This document shows positions 7,498 to 19,351 of a stretch of DNA of 64,000 nt, piece by piece. Under the pieces are notes generated by a model that saw only the letters and a program-made list of their open reading frames with translations, was not told the DNA's origin and did not search any database. Source of the DNA: an uncultured beta proteobacterium (lineage in GTDB: Bacteria; Pseudomonadota; Gammaproteobacteria; Burkholderiales; Burkholderiaceae_B); the NCBI GenBank assembly GCA_903821335.1, contig CAIJKV010000205.1:1-64000 (forward strand), written 5' to 3'. The stretch's first letter is position 1. Each line of letters begins with the position of its first letter. The position numbers and the translations under genes are program-made.

Positions 7498-9453
7498 TTA
7501 GCGCGTTTTGCCTGCTTCGATTGCCATTATTAGACGACTGATGTGCTGAGAAAGTTCCCGATAATTTTGCACTAATTGCAAATTATTTAATCCTTGCTCA
7601 ATCAGGACCTCTTGCTCGTGCCGCAGACTGTCAAGTTCAATGCGTCGCAAGGCGTCTTCCCACTCTCGCTGTGGGTCTGGCAAGTCTTCCTGCGCCATCA
7701 GGTCGGCAGCCACCGACGCAAGCAACACGCCGAGGTCTGAGCCCGGGTCTGCCGCCTGGATCAGGGCCCCGATATGCCGGGCGCCGCTCGATTGCGCCAG
7801 CACGATTAAGTCCCTGACCATATCCAGATGGGAGCCACGTTCCAGAACTTCAAGCTGTTGATCGCCCATTTCATCCACAAGTTCAGGATGTGTGAGCATC
7901 AGCCGCAACAAACGGCGTGCCAGCGGCGTGACCGAACGGCGCGAGGCGCGTACAGACGGCTGACGACTCCGGTCGCCACCGGACACTTCATTGACACGAC
8001 CCGAGCCAGGGCGACCCGAACCCTCTCGGTCCCGCTTACCCCTGCCCGGCTGGAAACCCTGAGGACCCGCATCGACGTATTGCGCCTGGCTGCCGGCGTC
8101 TGCGGCATGTTCCTGCCCACTACCCGAACGCGCAGGCGGCAACCCGGGCAGTGCGGGCGCCACATCCCGGGCGAGCACTTGTCCGAGCTCTTCGGGCGTG
8201 AGTTGTACCAACCGCGCCAACTCATTTTGTAACTGTATCTTGAGAGTGATCGACGGGATCAATGCCAGCAGCGGCCGTGCCTCGTGGACCAGCGCTGAAC
8301 GCCCCTCGACCTCAGAGATGTTGTGGCGCGAGGACAGTTCATTCAGATAAAACGTCGACAAAGCATCGGATTCGGCCAAGCAGGCACGAAAGGCCGCCGC
8401 CCCAAACTGCCTGATATAACTATCCGGGTCATGTTCACTGGGCAGGAACAGGAACCGGATCGAAATATCGTCGCGTAGCAGCGGCAAACAGGCCTGCAGC
8501 GCACGCCAGGCGGCACGCTTGCCCGCACGATCGCCGTCAAAGCTGAAAACAATGCGGTCACTGGAGCGCAACAACTTTTGAATGTGCTGCGGGGTCGTGG
8601 CAGTTCCCAGCGTGGCAACGGCATTGGCCACGCCGAGCTGAGCCAGTCCCACCACGTCCATGTAACCTTCAACGACGATGACGCATCCCTCGGCACGAAT
8701 CGCTGTGCGCGCTTCGTAGAGGCCATACAATTCGTTACCCTTTGAAAATAAAGGGGTTTCTGGTGAATTCAGGTATTTTGGGTCGCCCTTGCCGATCACC
8801 CGTCCGCCAAAACCAATCAGTTCGCCCTTGACGTTGCGGATGGGAAACATGATGCGTTCACGAAAACGATCATAGCGACGACCGTCTTCGGACTCGATCA
8901 CCAGGCCAGACTCAACCAGCACTGAATCATCGTAGCGGGGGAAAACCTTGGCAAGCCCTTGTCGGTCAGCGCCTGACCAGCCCAGGCCAAAGTCGCGGGC
9001 AATCTCGCCAGTCAGGCCGCGCTCTTTAAGGTAGCGAATGGCGGCCGTGCTCTCACGTAACAACTCGACGTAATGGGCCTGGGCGGCCTGAAGAACTTTG
9101 GTATGTTGCGACACCTCTTCACGCCGTCTTGCAGATTCAGCTTGCTGGCGTGGGGAACGGTTTTCTTCGGGGACAGTGATGCCAACCGCAGAGGCAAGTG
9201 TACGCACAGCCTCGGGAAAGCTGGCCCCGGTGTGCTCCATCAAGAACGTCAAGGCGCTGCCATGGGCCCCGCAACCGAAACAGTGATAGAACTGTTTGGT
9301 GGGGCTGACCGTGAATGATGGAGACTTTTCGTTATGAAAGGGGCACAACCCAAGCAGGTTGACGCCCCCTTTCTTTAACTGCACATATCGTCCGACGACA
9401 TCCGCGACATCAACGCGGGCAAGAAGATCCTGGATAAAGGAATCAGGGATCAA
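7498..9453 (-). CDS. dnaG: DNA primase DnaG
   Basis: Primase synthesises RNA primers at the replication fork together with the DnaB helicase. The 651-residue protein has an N-terminal CHC2 zinc ribbon (C37, H40, C58, C61), the primase core, and a TOPRIM domain ([23 protein letters not shown]). A C-terminal helicase-interacting domain follows a linker rich in G, S, R and P (about residues 430-510). It is somewhat longer than the E. coli enzyme (581), mainly because of that linker. It lies between rpsU and rpoD, with 76 bp to the chosen rpoD start, in the classic macromolecular synthesis operon order. Confidence 0.97.
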   Translation of the reverse strand: MIPDSFIQDLLARVDVADVVGRYVQLKKGGVNLLGLCPFHNEKSPSFTVSPTKQFYHCFGCGAHGSALTFLMEHTGASFPEAVRTLASAVGITVPEENRSPRQQAESARRREEVSQHTKVLQAAQAHYVELLRESTAAIRYLKERGLTGEIARDFGLGWSGADRQGLAKVFPRYDDSVLVESGLVIESEDGRRYDRFRERIMFPIRNVKGELIGFGGRVIGKGDPKYLNSPETPLFSKGNELYGLYEARTAIRAEGCVIVVEGYMDVVGLAQLGVANAVATLGTATTPQHIQKLLRSSDRIVFSFDGDRAGKRAAWRALQACLPLLRDDISIRFLFLPSEHDPDSYIRQFGAAAFRACLAESDALSTFYLNELSSRHNISEVEGRSALVHEARPLLALIPSITLKIQLQNELARLVQLTPEELGQVLARDVAPALPGLPPARSGSGQEHAADAGSQAQYVDAGPQGFQPGRGKRDREGSGRPGSGRVNEVSGGDRSRQPSVRASRRSVTPLARRLLRLMLTHPELVDEMGDQQLEVLERGSHLDMVRDLIVLAQSSGARHIGALIQAADPGSDLGVLLASVAADLMAQEDLPDPQREWEDALRRIELDSLRHEQEVLIEQGLNNLQLVQNYRELSQHISRLIMAIEAGKTR

Positions 9454-9495
9454 CGATCAGACCATACGTATGTGGCGCAAGCGTTGCGCCACGGA

Positions 9496-9708
9496 TTAAT
9501 ACATGCGTGGGGGCAGTTGCTGACTGCGAATACGCTTGTAGTGACGCTTAACGGCAGCTGCTTGCTTGCGCTTGCGTTCTGCGGTGGGCTTTTCGTAGAA
9601 TTCGCGAGCACGCAACTCAGTCAGCAGACCGGTTTTTTCGATAGTGCGCTTGAAGCGACGCAGTGCGGCTTCGAAGGGCTCGTTTTCTTTCAGACGAACG
9701 ATAGGCAT
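9496..9708 (-). CDS. rpsU: 30S ribosomal protein S21
   Basis: The 70-residue protein [20 protein letters not shown] is a full-length, highly basic S21, which assists mRNA engagement on the small subunit. The ATG at 9708 was chosen over the longer track ORF because it gives the canonical S21 N-terminus. It is the first gene of the rpsU-dnaG-rpoD operon, with 42 bp to dnaG. The upstream 136 bp contains a TATGAT -10-like hexamer on the minus strand, so an operon promoter is likely there but was not resolved. Confidence 0.97.
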   Translation of the reverse strand: MPIVRLKENEPFEAALRRFKRTIEKTGLLTELRAREFYEKPTAERKRKQAAAVKRHYKRIRSQQLPPRMY

Positions 9709-9844
9709 AGGGTGATTTCTATTAGTTAAGTGAATAGTTTCGGCAGAAAACGCCGTCAACAATCACGAATTGCGGTTGTAGTTCGAAATTTTCAACATCA
9801 AATCAGCCTTACATCATAGCATAAAACCACTATGAGGAAAGTAC

Positions 9845-10372
9845 TTAATTACCCAAACCCACCAACTGGTGCGGGCGCAGGTTGTCATACTCTTCGAATG
9901 GCTGATGAATCCAGGGATTGCTATCGAGTTTCTGGACATAAAAGTCGGGATCAACCACCGAGTGCCCCTTCCACCAGAGCACCGCAGTCTTGAGTTCCGT
10001 GACGGCCGGAAATTGTCGCGCCAGGTGATCGCGCACGCGAACCAGTGTGTGACCCGTATCAACCATGTCATCGACCAGCAATACGCGCCCAGACAAGGAA
10101 CCACGTGTCATCGTGATAAAGGGCGCGATATCGAGGTCGCCCTGCTGGGTTCCGAAGGCCTCTCGGTAGCTACTTGTTGCCAGGATTCCGAGAGGAACTT
10201 CGAAAATACGCGACAGCACATCACCGACGCGCAAACCACCCCTCGCCAGACACAGGATCTGGTCGAACGACCAGCCCGAGGCATGCACGACAAAGGCGAG
10301 CTGCTCAACCAGCCGGTTGTACCGGTCCCAGTTGACCCAAAGGTCGCGATCGTTGCCGGCAAACGGGTTCAT
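9845..10372 (-). CDS. Phosphoribosyltransferase family protein
   Basis: The longer track ORF is extended out of frame with purA. The ATG at 10372 gives a 175-residue protein (MNPFAGNDRDLWVNWDRYN). It has the type I PRPP-binding loop VLLVDDMVDTGHTL and a hydrophobic N-terminal half with LARGGLRVGDVL. Such enzymes transfer the ribose-5-phosphate of PRPP to a base. It sits 10 bp after purA, so a purine substrate (xanthine/hypoxanthine-type) is plausible, but specificity is not visible in the sequence. Confidence 0.88.
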   Translation of the reverse strand: MNPFAGNDRDLWVNWDRYNRLVEQLAFVVHASGWSFDQILCLARGGLRVGDVLSRIFEVPLGILATSSYREAFGTQQGDLDIAPFITMTRGSLSGRVLLVDDMVDTGHTLVRVRDHLARQFPAVTELKTAVLWWKGHSVVDPDFYVQKLDSNPWIHQPFEEYDNLRPHQLVGLGN

Positions 10373-10382
10373 CGCACAAGAC

Positions 10383-11759
<1,377 letters not shown>

Positions 11760-12923
11760 CTATGAAACCACTTGCACCATCCACTGACCATTGCGCTGAA
11801 CCAGCTCACGGTCAAATACGAATTCGTCGTGCGTCGCGTGTTCACCGTCAAACACCTGAACCACAATGTGGCCCGCCTGGCGTAACGTGTGCACGGTATC
11901 ACGCAGCTCGGCATCGTGACCAGCTGGCGCACGGATAGCTGGTGCCGGTGCCGCCGGACTCAGGCCAGCTGCCAGCTTGCGTAAATCCAGGCTGAATCCG
12001 GTGGCGGGCCTGGCGCGACCAAAAGCACGCCCGACATCATCGTAACGCCCGCCCTGCACCAGCGCGTCGTGCCAACCCTCGGCATAGACCGAAAACGTCA
12101 CGCCCGAGTGGTAACCATAAGACCCCACATCAGCCAGGTCAATGCCAACCGACACATCATCAAGGGCGCTGAGCAAGGATTCAAGGGTATCGAGTGCAGC
12201 GACCACACCCGGTAAGGCGGGCAGCAACTCGCGCGCACGGGCAAGCACGGTGGCACTGCCATATAGACCGGGCAGGCAGGCCAGCGCGCGAACGGTGGCC
12301 ACGAGGAGTCCATCGGGTCCGACGCCCAGCTCGGCGATACCGGGGGAATCTTTGTCGCGCAGCAACACCATGATTTCGTCGGCCCGCAGACGCGCAGCCG
12401 GATCGGTGTCAATGATGCTGCGCACCAGGCCAGCGTGGCAAATGTCGAGCCGCACAGACTTCACACCCGCCAGGCGCGTGCTTTCCAGCGCCAGACGAAT
12501 AATTTCAAGATCGGCCTCAACGCCGGCATGACCATAAATTTCAGCGCCGATCTGGAGCAGCTCGCGACTGGAAAGCAGGCCAGCAGGCCGTGCATGCAGC
12601 ACCGGACCGCAATAGCACAGGCGCGTGACGCCAGCACGGTTGAGCAGGTGAGCGTCAATGCGCGTTACCTGCGGGGTCATGTCCGCACGAATGCCCAGGG
12701 TGCGACCCGACAGCTGATCAACCAGTTTGCTGGTGCGCAGATTCAGGTCGCTACCGGTGCCCGAAAGCAGCGAGTCGATGTATTCGACAAGCGGTGGGGC
12801 GACAAGCTCGAACCCATAGGTACGAAACAAGTCGAGCAGGCTGCGACGCAACTCTTCGATGCGACGCGCCTCTGCCGGGAGCACATCAGCCAGACTTTCA
12901 GGCAGCAGCCAATTGCCTTTCAT
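11760..12923 (-). CDS. hisZ: ATP phosphoribosyltransferase regulatory subunit HisZ
   Basis: HisZ is a catalytically inactive paralogue of histidyl-tRNA synthetase that partners the short form of HisG at the first step of histidine synthesis. The protein has the class II synthetase-like core ([52 protein letters not shown]). The start at 12923 ([14 protein letters not shown]) removes 25 non-conserved residues from the track ORF and leaves 387 residues, the usual length. No strong Shine-Dalgarno is seen. A terminator-like hairpin and a perfect -10 hexamer precede the gene, suggesting a regulated leader. Confidence 0.95.
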   Translation of the reverse strand: MKGNWLLPESLADVLPAEARRIEELRRSLLDLFRTYGFELVAPPLVEYIDSLLSGTGSDLNLRTSKLVDQLSGRTLGIRADMTPQVTRIDAHLLNRAGVTRLCYCGPVLHARPAGLLSSRELLQIGAEIYGHAGVEADLEIIRLALESTRLAGVKSVRLDICHAGLVRSIIDTDPAARLRADEIMVLLRDKDSPGIAELGVGPDGLLVATVRALACLPGLYGSATVLARARELLPALPGVVAALDTLESLLSALDDVSVGIDLADVGSYGYHSGVTFSVYAEGWHDALVQGGRYDDVGRAFGRARPATGFSLDLRKLAAGLSPAAPAPAIRAPAGHDAELRDTVHTLRQAGHIVVQVFDGEHATHDEFVFDRELVQRNGQWMVQVVS

Positions 12924-12993
12924 GATTGCGCTAGAGAGAGATAAAGTGGTTGATAAAAATTGCCAGGCACCGAAATACCGAATACGACGCCCA

Positions 12994-13032
12994 AACAAAA
13001 GGCGGCTTGGAGCGTAAGCCCGGCAAGCCGCC
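12994..13032 (-). terminator. Terminator-like hairpin between hflC and hisZ
   Basis: On the minus strand GGCGGCTTG and CAAGCCGCC form a perfect 9-bp stem with a 14-nt loop, followed by TTTTGTT. It can terminate the hfq-hflX-hflK-hflC transcript. Because a TATAAT box lies just upstream of it, it may instead act in the hisZ leader. Confidence 0.75.
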
Positions 13033-13058
13033 AGAATAATCGTTAAAGCTTACAGCGC

Positions 13059-13087
13059 ATTATACCTATTATGACGCGCGGTTTGAC
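13059..13087 (-). promoter_or_regulatory. Candidate promoter upstream of the hisZ leader hairpin
   Basis: A perfect TATAAT on the minus strand (13064-13059) is preceded at 17 nt by GTCAAA, which matches the -35 consensus at only 3 of 6 positions. Transcription would start near 13052, some 20 nt before the hairpin. Confidence 0.4.
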
Positions 13088-13107
13088 CGACCCGATTACC
13101 TACCCAA

Positions 13108-13980
13108 TTACTTACCCGCAGCGGACTTCATATATTTGAAGAAGTCAGAACTGGGGTCCACCACGAGCACATCGCTGGGCTTGCCAAAAGCAGCCCGGTA
13201 CCCTTCGAGGCTCTTGTAGAAACTATAGAAAGCAAGATCTTCGCCGTAAGCCTTGGCCGCGATGCCCGCCGCCTTGGCATCGCCTTCGCCCATGATGGCC
13301 TGGGCACGGCCGTAGGCCTCAGCCAGAACCTGTTCACGCTGTCGGTCTGCTTCGGCGCGAATTTTTTCGCCCTCAGCCGCACCGATCGAGCGCAGTTCGT
13401 TGGCAACGCGCAGACGCTCGGATTCCATCCGGCGGAAAACCGACTCGGAAATCTCGGGCGCGAACTCGATACGCTTGAGCCGTACATCGACGATCTTCAC
13501 GCCCAGGGGTTCTGCCCGCTTGACCACATTGTTGAGCACCTCGTTCATGATCACATCACGCTCAAGCGATACAACGTCCTTGACTGTACGGATATTGATC
13601 GAGGCGTTCAGTGCATCGCGGATCTGGGCCTGGAGCCGTTCGCGTGCGGCACGCTCATTGCCACCAAACGTAATGTAGAAAAGACGCGGGTCGACAATGC
13701 GCCATTTGACGAATGAGTCGATGATCAGGTTCTTCTTTTCAGAAGTCTGGATACGCTCGCCTTCCTGTACGTCGATGGTCAGCAGGCGCTTATCCAGCGT
13801 CACGACGTTTTGAAGGGGTGGCGGCAGTTTGAAATACAGGCCGGGCTCGGAAATGACCCGCTTGACCTCACCGAGGGCGAAAACAAGCGCGTAGTCACGT
13901 TCGCCCACAATAAATACCGTGGACGACAACACACCGAGCAAGACCAGCACGGCAACCAACAGAGGCAATAATCGTTTCAT
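13108..13980 (-). CDS. hflC: HflC, FtsH protease modulator (SPFH/band 7 family)
   Basis: HflC forms a membrane complex with HflK that surrounds and modulates the FtsH (HflB) protease. The 290-residue protein has one N-terminal transmembrane segment (LLPLLVAVLVLLGVLSSTVFIV) and a band 7/SPFH domain exposed to the periplasm. The domain includes DALNASINIRTVKDVV and EVLNNVVKRAEPLGVKIVDVRLKRI, and a charged helical region follows. It is 14 bp downstream of hflK and the last gene before a terminator-like hairpin. Confidence 0.96.
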   Translation of the reverse strand: MKRLLPLLVAVLVLLGVLSSTVFIVGERDYALVFALGEVKRVISEPGLYFKLPPPLQNVVTLDKRLLTIDVQEGERIQTSEKKNLIIDSFVKWRIVDPRLFYITFGGNERAARERLQAQIRDALNASINIRTVKDVVSLERDVIMNEVLNNVVKRAEPLGVKIVDVRLKRIEFAPEISESVFRRMESERLRVANELRSIGAAEGEKIRAEADRQREQVLAEAYGRAQAIMGEGDAKAAGIAAKAYGEDLAFYSFYKSLEGYRAAFGKPSDVLVVDPSSDFFKYMKSAAGK

Positions 13981-13994
13981 GGGGGGTGTCCTCT

Positions 13995-15284
13995 TTATCG
14001 GCTGCCGCGATCACGCGTCAGGGTGTTGGCCACGCCGCTAGCCTGGGCCGGGCGCACTGAGGAGGTCGGTGCGACAGGCACCACCGCGGGCGCAGGCGTG
14101 ATCACGGCTTTGGGCGTCGAGCCCGGGACCACGGCCTCGGCAGCCGTCTGCTGCATGAGTTTGTCCAGCGGCAAGTACAACATATTGTTATTGCCATGCG
14201 TGTCGACCAGCACCTTGCTGGCATGGACAAACATCTGCTGCATGCTTTCCAGGTACATACGCTCGCGGATCACCAGGGGCGATTTGCGGTATTCAGTCAC
14301 GATGCTGGTAAAGCGCGCGGCGTCACCGGTTGCATCGCCAATCACGCGCGCGCGATAGCCTTCGGCCTGCTCAAGCATGCGTGAAGCCTGACCACCCGCC
14401 ATGGGAATGATCTGGTTACGATAGGCTTGGCCTTCGTTGATCTGGCGTTCCCGATCCTGTCCGGCCTTGACGGCATCGTCAAACGCCGCCTGGACCTGTT
14501 CGGGGGGTTGCACGTTCTGGATGGCCACGCTACTGACCTGAACACCGGTCTGGTATCGGTCAAGAATTTGCTGCATCAGTTTTTGCACGTCGATTGCGAC
14601 CGCCGTGCGGCCTTCGTACAGGACGAAATCCATGGAGCGGCCCCCTACGACCTCGCGCATGGCGGTCTGGGCAGCCTGGCGCACGGACTCGTCAGGGTCT
14701 TTTGTCTTGAACAAGTACTCAGGTGCGCCATCGGCACGCAAGCGATACTGCACGACAAACTGGACGTCGACGATATTCTCATCATCGGTCAGCATCAGCG
14801 CCTCGGGCAGCACGCGGTTGCGGGCATTGCCACGAAAGCCGACCTCAAACGTCCGGAGTTGCGACACGTTCACAATCTCGTTGGCCTCGAACGGATAGGG
14901 CAAGCGCCACTGGAAACCAGCCTGAGCCGTGCTTTTATATTTACCGAACTGCGTAATGACCGCAACCTGACCTTCCTGGACGATGAAGAAACCACTGCCC
15001 AGCCACATCGCCAACGCACCAGCCGCCAGCACGCCCAACCCGATACGGGACTGACGCGCCGTCGGGCCGCCGATCCCGCCGCCCTGATTGTCAGGTCGCT
15101 GACCGCCGCCCGAGCGACGACCAAACATTGCGCCCAGACGGGCATTGACGTCGCGCCAGACCTGGTCCAGGTCTGGCGGACCACCATTGCCAGCGGGACG
15201 CTTGGGAGGCTCAGAGCCTTTGCCATCCTGGCCTCGGCCCCAGCCGGGGTCATTCAGATTGAAAATTTTGGATAGGGGTCGCAT
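13995..15284 (-). CDS. hflK: HflK, FtsH protease modulator (SPFH/band 7 family)
   Basis: HflK partners HflC in the FtsH-regulating complex. The start was set to the ATG at 15284 (MRPLSKIFNLNDPGWGRGQDGKG), giving 429 residues. A glycine/proline/basic N-terminal cytoplasmic tail (about residues 1-75) leads to one transmembrane segment (LGVLAAGALAMWLGSGFFIV), the band 7 domain, and a C-terminal region rich in P, A and V. It overlaps the end of hflX by 35 bp, indicating translational coupling in the hfq-hflX-hflK-hflC operon. Confidence 0.96.
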   Translation of the reverse strand: MRPLSKIFNLNDPGWGRGQDGKGSEPPKRPAGNGGPPDLDQVWRDVNARLGAMFGRRSGGGQRPDNQGGGIGGPTARQSRIGLGVLAAGALAMWLGSGFFIVQEGQVAVITQFGKYKSTAQAGFQWRLPYPFEANEIVNVSQLRTFEVGFRGNARNRVLPEALMLTDDENIVDVQFVVQYRLRADGAPEYLFKTKDPDESVRQAAQTAMREVVGGRSMDFVLYEGRTAVAIDVQKLMQQILDRYQTGVQVSSVAIQNVQPPEQVQAAFDDAVKAGQDRERQINEGQAYRNQIIPMAGGQASRMLEQAEGYRARVIGDATGDAARFTSIVTEYRKSPLVIRERMYLESMQQMFVHASKVLVDTHGNNNMLYLPLDKLMQQTAAEAVVPGSTPKAVITPAPAVVPVAPTSSVRPAQASGVANTLTRDRGSR

Positions 15285-16356
15285 TGTTTTCCGCAGTTGA
15301 AGCAAACTGGCAGATGGCTTGACGCAATCCATCCAGTCCGGTGCGCTGCTGGGCGCTTAAAAATACACGGCAAATCGTACCATGTGCGTCATGCTCAATT
15401 CGCGGCGCCAGGCCGGCGAGATCTATTTTGTTGTAGACCAGAATACGCGGGATGTCGGCTGCACCGATATCGACCAACACCTTGTCGACTTCCGCGATCT
15501 GCTCATCACGCTGGGGGCTGGACGCATCGATCACATGTAAAAGCAGATCAGCGTGTATCGCTTCTTCCAGTGTGGCACGAAAGGCGGCAATCAGCGTAAG
15601 GGGTAAATCACGAATAAAGCCAACCGTGTCAGAGAGGGTCACTTGACCGGCACCCTCTATCCAGACCCGGCGCGTTGTCGTGTCAAGGGTGGCGAACAGT
15701 TGGTCAGCCGTGTAGGCACCCGCACGCGTCATGGCATTGAAAAGTGTGGATTTGCCGGCGTTCGTGTAACCCACCAGCGAGACCGACAACGTGGCCGCAC
15801 GTGCCCGTGACCGGCGCTGTGTGGTGCGCTGACGCTGGACTTTCTCAAGGCGTTCACGCAGCAGGCGTACCTTGCCACCAATCATGCGGCGGTCCATTTC
15901 CAGCTGCGACTCACCCGGCCCGCGCATGCCAATACCGCCGCGCTGGCGTTCAAGGTGGCTCCAGAGCCTGGTCAGCCTGGTTGCCAGGTGCTGGAGCTGG
16001 GCCAGTTCAACCTGTAGCTTGCCTTCGTGACTTTGCGCACGCAACGCAAAAATATCAAGGATCAGTGCGACACGATCGACCACACGCAAATTGAACTGTC
16101 GTTCAAGATTGCGTTGCTGGGCGGGCGAAAGTGGCTGGTCGAACAGCACAACTTCGGCTTCGTGGGCCTGGGCAACCAGCACGCCCTCTTCGACCTTGCC
16201 GGTGCCGATAAAGTAGGCAGCATCTGGCCGGGACCGGCGCGCGGTCAGCGTGGCCACTACATTGGCCCCCGCCCCCTTGGCAAGCATCACAAATTCGTCG
16301 GCGTGCGCCTGATAGTCGGGCGAGCCCAGGTCAACGCTGATAATTAACGCGCGCAT
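15250..16356 (-). CDS. hflX: GTPase HflX
   Basis: HflX is a ribosome-binding GTPase that splits stalled 70S ribosomes. The 368-residue protein has the N-terminal HflX domain (DLGSPDYQAHADEFVMLAKG, FDQPLSPAQQRNLE), a coiled connector with RGPGESQLEMDRR, and a G domain with P-loop GYTNAGKSTLFN, switch II DTVGFIRDLP and base-recognition NKID. Its length is slightly shorter than E. coli (426). It lies between hfq and hflK in the conserved operon. Confidence 0.96.
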   Translation of the reverse strand: MRALIISVDLGSPDYQAHADEFVMLAKGAGANVVATLTARRSRPDAAYFIGTGKVEEGVLVAQAHEAEVVLFDQPLSPAQQRNLERQFNLRVVDRVALILDIFALRAQSHEGKLQVELAQLQHLATRLTRLWSHLERQRGGIGMRGPGESQLEMDRRMIGGKVRLLRERLEKVQRQRTTQRRSRARAATLSVSLVGYTNAGKSTLFNAMTRAGAYTADQLFATLDTTTRRVWIEGAGQVTLSDTVGFIRDLPLTLIAAFRATLEEAIHADLLLHVIDASSPQRDEQIAEVDKVLVDIGAADIPRILVYNKIDLAGLAPRIEHDAHGTICRVFLSAQQRTGLDGLRQAICQFASTAENNATPIQNFQSE

Positions 16357-16440
16357 TGGCAGGTCATCAGTGCAGGACGGGAATAAATACGCCCATCAAG
16401 GCCTGAGCACAAGACGGGCGAATGGACTAACTGAGTCTGA

Positions 16441-16680
16441 TTATTCAACAGCTGGGGTATCAATCTGAAACGTGACCGCACGGGCGGGCACTACGGTTGA
16501 AATGGCGTGCTTGTAAACCATCTGGGTGACGGTGTTACGCAGCAGCACGACATACTGGTCAAAAGATTCCACTTGACCCTGAAGTTTGATCCCGTTTACC
16601 AGATAAATAGACACTGGTACGTGCTCTTTACGCAAGGCGTTCAGGAAGGGATCTTGCAAAGTTTGCCCTTTATTGCTCAT
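16441..16680 (-). CDS. hfq: RNA chaperone Hfq
   Basis: Hfq is the hexameric Sm-like chaperone for small RNA-mRNA pairing. The ATG at 16680 (GGAG 9 nt upstream) gives a 79-residue protein starting [20 protein letters not shown]. Sm1 contains [20 protein letters not shown] and Sm2 contains [12 protein letters not shown]. The track ORF adds 18 unlikely N-terminal residues. It follows hisC by 139 bp and begins the hfq-hflX-hflK-hflC group. Confidence 0.97.
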   Translation of the reverse strand: MSNKGQTLQDPFLNALRKEHVPVSIYLVNGIKLQGQVESFDQYVVLLRNTVTQMVYKHAISTVVPARAVTFQIDTPAVE

Positions 16681-16819
16681 TGGCAGGCTCCATCTGTTGT
16701 TGTTGAGGTGTCGATTCTTTTTGACAAAAATCAACCCAATGTTAGAACTCTACAGGGTTTTCCCGATATACGCCACCAACTGCAAAGAGGAGTTACTAAT
16801 TGATGGATTTACGAAACAA

Positions 16820-17896
16820 CTAAATTTGACCCAGTATTTCACGACAGGCTGCGAGTAACAACTGGCATTGTGGATCAGTTCCCACCGTGATGCGCAGGTA
16901 ATCGGAAATTCTGGCGTGTTGAAAATGACGCACGATGATGCTGCGTGCCCGAAGGGCCGCAGCGAGTGCTTCACCTGCGATGGCCGGGTGTCGGGTGAAG
17001 ACGAAGTTGGCCTGGGAAGGCAGCACCTCAAAACCTAACTGAACCAGCGCGGCAGTCAGCGTTTCACGCGAACGGATTACCGCATGGCGTGTCTGGTCAA
17101 AATACGCCTCATCCTCAATCGCGGCCGTGGCGCCCGCCTGGGCGAGGCGGTCGAGTGGGTAGGAGTTGAAACTATTCTTGACCCGATCGAGACCCTGGAT
17201 AAGTTCGGGATGACCCAACGCGAATCCGACACGCAGTCCAGCCAGCGAACGCGACTTCGAAAGTGTCTGCACCACCAGTAAGTTCGTGTAGCGACCAATC
17301 AGGCTGGCTGCGGTCTGCGCACCAAAATCCACGTAGGCTTCGTCAATCACCACCACGACATCAGGATTGGCGGCAACAATGCGCTCGATGTCGGCAAGAG
17401 GCAGCACGCAGCCTGTCGGAGCATTCGGATTCGGAAAAATAATGCCACCCACTGGCGCGGCACCGTCACCGAGATAGTCTTCGGTCCGGATGGCGAACGT
17501 GGCGTCCAGCGGGATGGCCCGATAATCAATCTGATAGAGCCCACAGTAAACCGGATAGAAGCTATAGGTAATATCCGGAAACACCAACGGCGCCATGTGT
17601 TTGAGCAAGGCTTGGAACACATGGGCCAGCACTTCATCCGAGCCGTTACCCACGAACACCTGTTCAGGGGTCAGTTCAAAGCGTGTGGCGATCGCCTGCC
17701 TGAGCACCTGGGCAGTTGGATCCGGGTACAACCGCAGACTGTCATTGGCCTGCGCGGTGATCGCGGCGATGACCTTGGGCGATGGCCCATACGGATGTTC
17801 ATTGGTATTGAGTTTGACCAGATTCTGGAGGCGCGGTTGTTCGCCAGGCACATAAGGGTCGAGTTTTTCGACCAGACTGCTCCAGTAACGGCTCAT
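16820..17896 (-). CDS. hisC: Histidinol-phosphate aminotransferase
   Basis: HisC converts imidazole-acetol phosphate plus glutamate to histidinol phosphate. The 358-residue fold-type I PLP enzyme shows [22 protein letters not shown] (phosphate-binding), [21 protein letters not shown] and the PLP-lysine motif [15 protein letters not shown]. It sits between der and hfq, away from the rest of the his pathway apart from hisZ in the same long gene run. The overall fold is shared with other aminotransferases, but the motif set fits HisC well. Confidence 0.94.
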   Translation of the reverse strand: MSRYWSSLVEKLDPYVPGEQPRLQNLVKLNTNEHPYGPSPKVIAAITAQANDSLRLYPDPTAQVLRQAIATRFELTPEQVFVGNGSDEVLAHVFQALLKHMAPLVFPDITYSFYPVYCGLYQIDYRAIPLDATFAIRTEDYLGDGAAPVGGIIFPNPNAPTGCVLPLADIERIVAANPDVVVVIDEAYVDFGAQTAASLIGRYTNLLVVQTLSKSRSLAGLRVGFALGHPELIQGLDRVKNSFNSYPLDRLAQAGATAAIEDEAYFDQTRHAVIRSRETLTAALVQLGFEVLPSQANFVFTRHPAIAGEALAAALRARSIIVRHFQHARISDYLRITVGTDPQCQLLLAACREILGQI

Positions 17897-17947
17897 GGTG
17901 ATTCAATCATGGATATCGCCAACAGGACGTTCGACCCGCATGTCGAA

Positions 17948-19348
17948 TTAATTGTCGGCGTAGGGATTAAAGGAAGACTTGAACTCAATGCGCAACGGCG
18001 TGCCTGCAAGCTCGAACGCATCGCGGAACCTGCCTTCGAGATAACGGCGATAGGAATCCGGAATGGCATCGAGTGCGTTGCCGTGCACGATGATGAGTGG
18101 CGGGTTCTGTCCGCCCTGATGTGCATAACGCATTTTGGGACGAAAAATCCCTTTGCGAGGAGGCGGTTGCTGTTCAATCGCTGCCTGCAACTCACGTGTC
18201 AGTTTAGGCGTCGATAGCTTGGCGAACGCGGCAGCATGCGCAGCATTGACCGAGCGCAGCAAGGTATTGACGCCCTGCCCGCGCAAGGCCGAAATCGTAT
18301 GCACACGCGCAAACGACAAGAAACGCAATTTCCGGTCGAACTCACGCTGGATGCGTTCGCGTTGCTCGGTGTCGAGTCCATCCCACTTGTTAATGGCGAC
18401 AACAAGCGCGCGACCCGTCTCAAGGATGAAGCCCGCGATATGCGCATCCTGATCAGAGACTTCGTGCTGCGCGTCGATCATCAACATCACGACATTGCTG
18501 GCTTCGATGGCCTGCAAGGTCTTGATGACCGAGAATTTTTCGACAGCCTCGAAAACCTTGCCACGTTTACGCAAGCCAGCCGTATCGATCAGTGTGTACT
18601 TCTTGCCAGCACGCTCAAACTCGATTTCGATGGCATCACGTGTGGTACCCGGCAAGTCAAACGCGATCACGCGTTCTTCGCCCATCAGGGTATTGATCAA
18701 CGTCGACTTGCCCACATTCGGGCGACCGACAATCGCAAGCTTGATACGATGCTCAACCTCGGGCTGATCGGCCGCGTCATCGTGGTCGGTTGCGTCTGCA
18801 CCCGGCTCTGCATCGTCTGCGTCAAAATCATGAACCACTGGCTCGACACCCAGCCCCTGCAGCGCGATTTCGACCAGGTCGTTAATGCCATCGCCGTGGG
18901 CAGCGGATATGGCGTACGGGCGTCCGAGTCCGAGCTCATGAAACTCAGAGACGGCAGGGTTGCCCTCGCGCATCCCTTCTGCCTTGTTGACACACAACAG
19001 CACGCGCTGGCCAGACTTGCGCAGCAGGCGGGCAATGTCGTGGTCGTGGGCATTCAGGCCCGCACGGGCGTCAACCAGGAAGATCACCACGTCCGCTTCG
19101 GCGATTGCCTGCTTGGTCTGGCGCGCCATTTCGTGCAGAATCCCCGTTTTGGCGATCGGCTCAAAGCCACCGGTGTCCACGACGATGAACGGCTTTTCGC
19201 CGACCCGACCTTCGCCGTAGTGACGATCGCGGGTCAAACCCGAAAAGTCAGCCACCAGCGCCTGGCGCGAACGCGTCAGGCGGTTAAACAGGGTGGATTT
19301 GCCAACGTTCGGGCGCCCGACCAGGGCAACAACAGGTTTAAGAATCAC
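17948..19348 (-). CDS. der: Ribosome biogenesis GTPase Der (EngA)
   Basis: Der is the double-GTPase factor for 50S subunit assembly. The 466-residue protein has two G domains, each with a [10 protein letters not shown]-loop (near residues 10 and 210), with DTAGL and NKWD motifs in the second, and a C-terminal KH-like domain ([20 protein letters not shown]). An acidic linker ([16 protein letters not shown]) joins the G domains. The start codon is GTG, 3 bp after the bamB stop, indicating coupling. No clear Shine-Dalgarno is visible beyond the coupling context. Confidence 0.96.
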   Translation of the reverse strand: MILKPVVALVGRPNVGKSTLFNRLTRSRQALVADFSGLTRDRHYGEGRVGEKPFIVVDTGGFEPIAKTGILHEMARQTKQAIAEADVVIFLVDARAGLNAHDHDIARLLRKSGQRVLLCVNKAEGMREGNPAVSEFHELGLGRPYAISAAHGDGINDLVEIALQGLGVEPVVHDFDADDAEPGADATDHDDAADQPEVEHRIKLAIVGRPNVGKSTLINTLMGEERVIAFDLPGTTRDAIEIEFERAGKKYTLIDTAGLRKRGKVFEAVEKFSVIKTLQAIEASNVVMLMIDAQHEVSDQDAHIAGFILETGRALVVAINKWDGLDTEQRERIQREFDRKLRFLSFARVHTISALRGQGVNTLLRSVNAAHAAAFAKLSTPKLTRELQAAIEQQPPPRKGIFRPKMRYAHQGGQNPPLIIVHGNALDAIPDSYRRYLEGRFRDAFELAGTPLRIEFKSSFNPYADN

Positions 19349-19351
19349 TTG

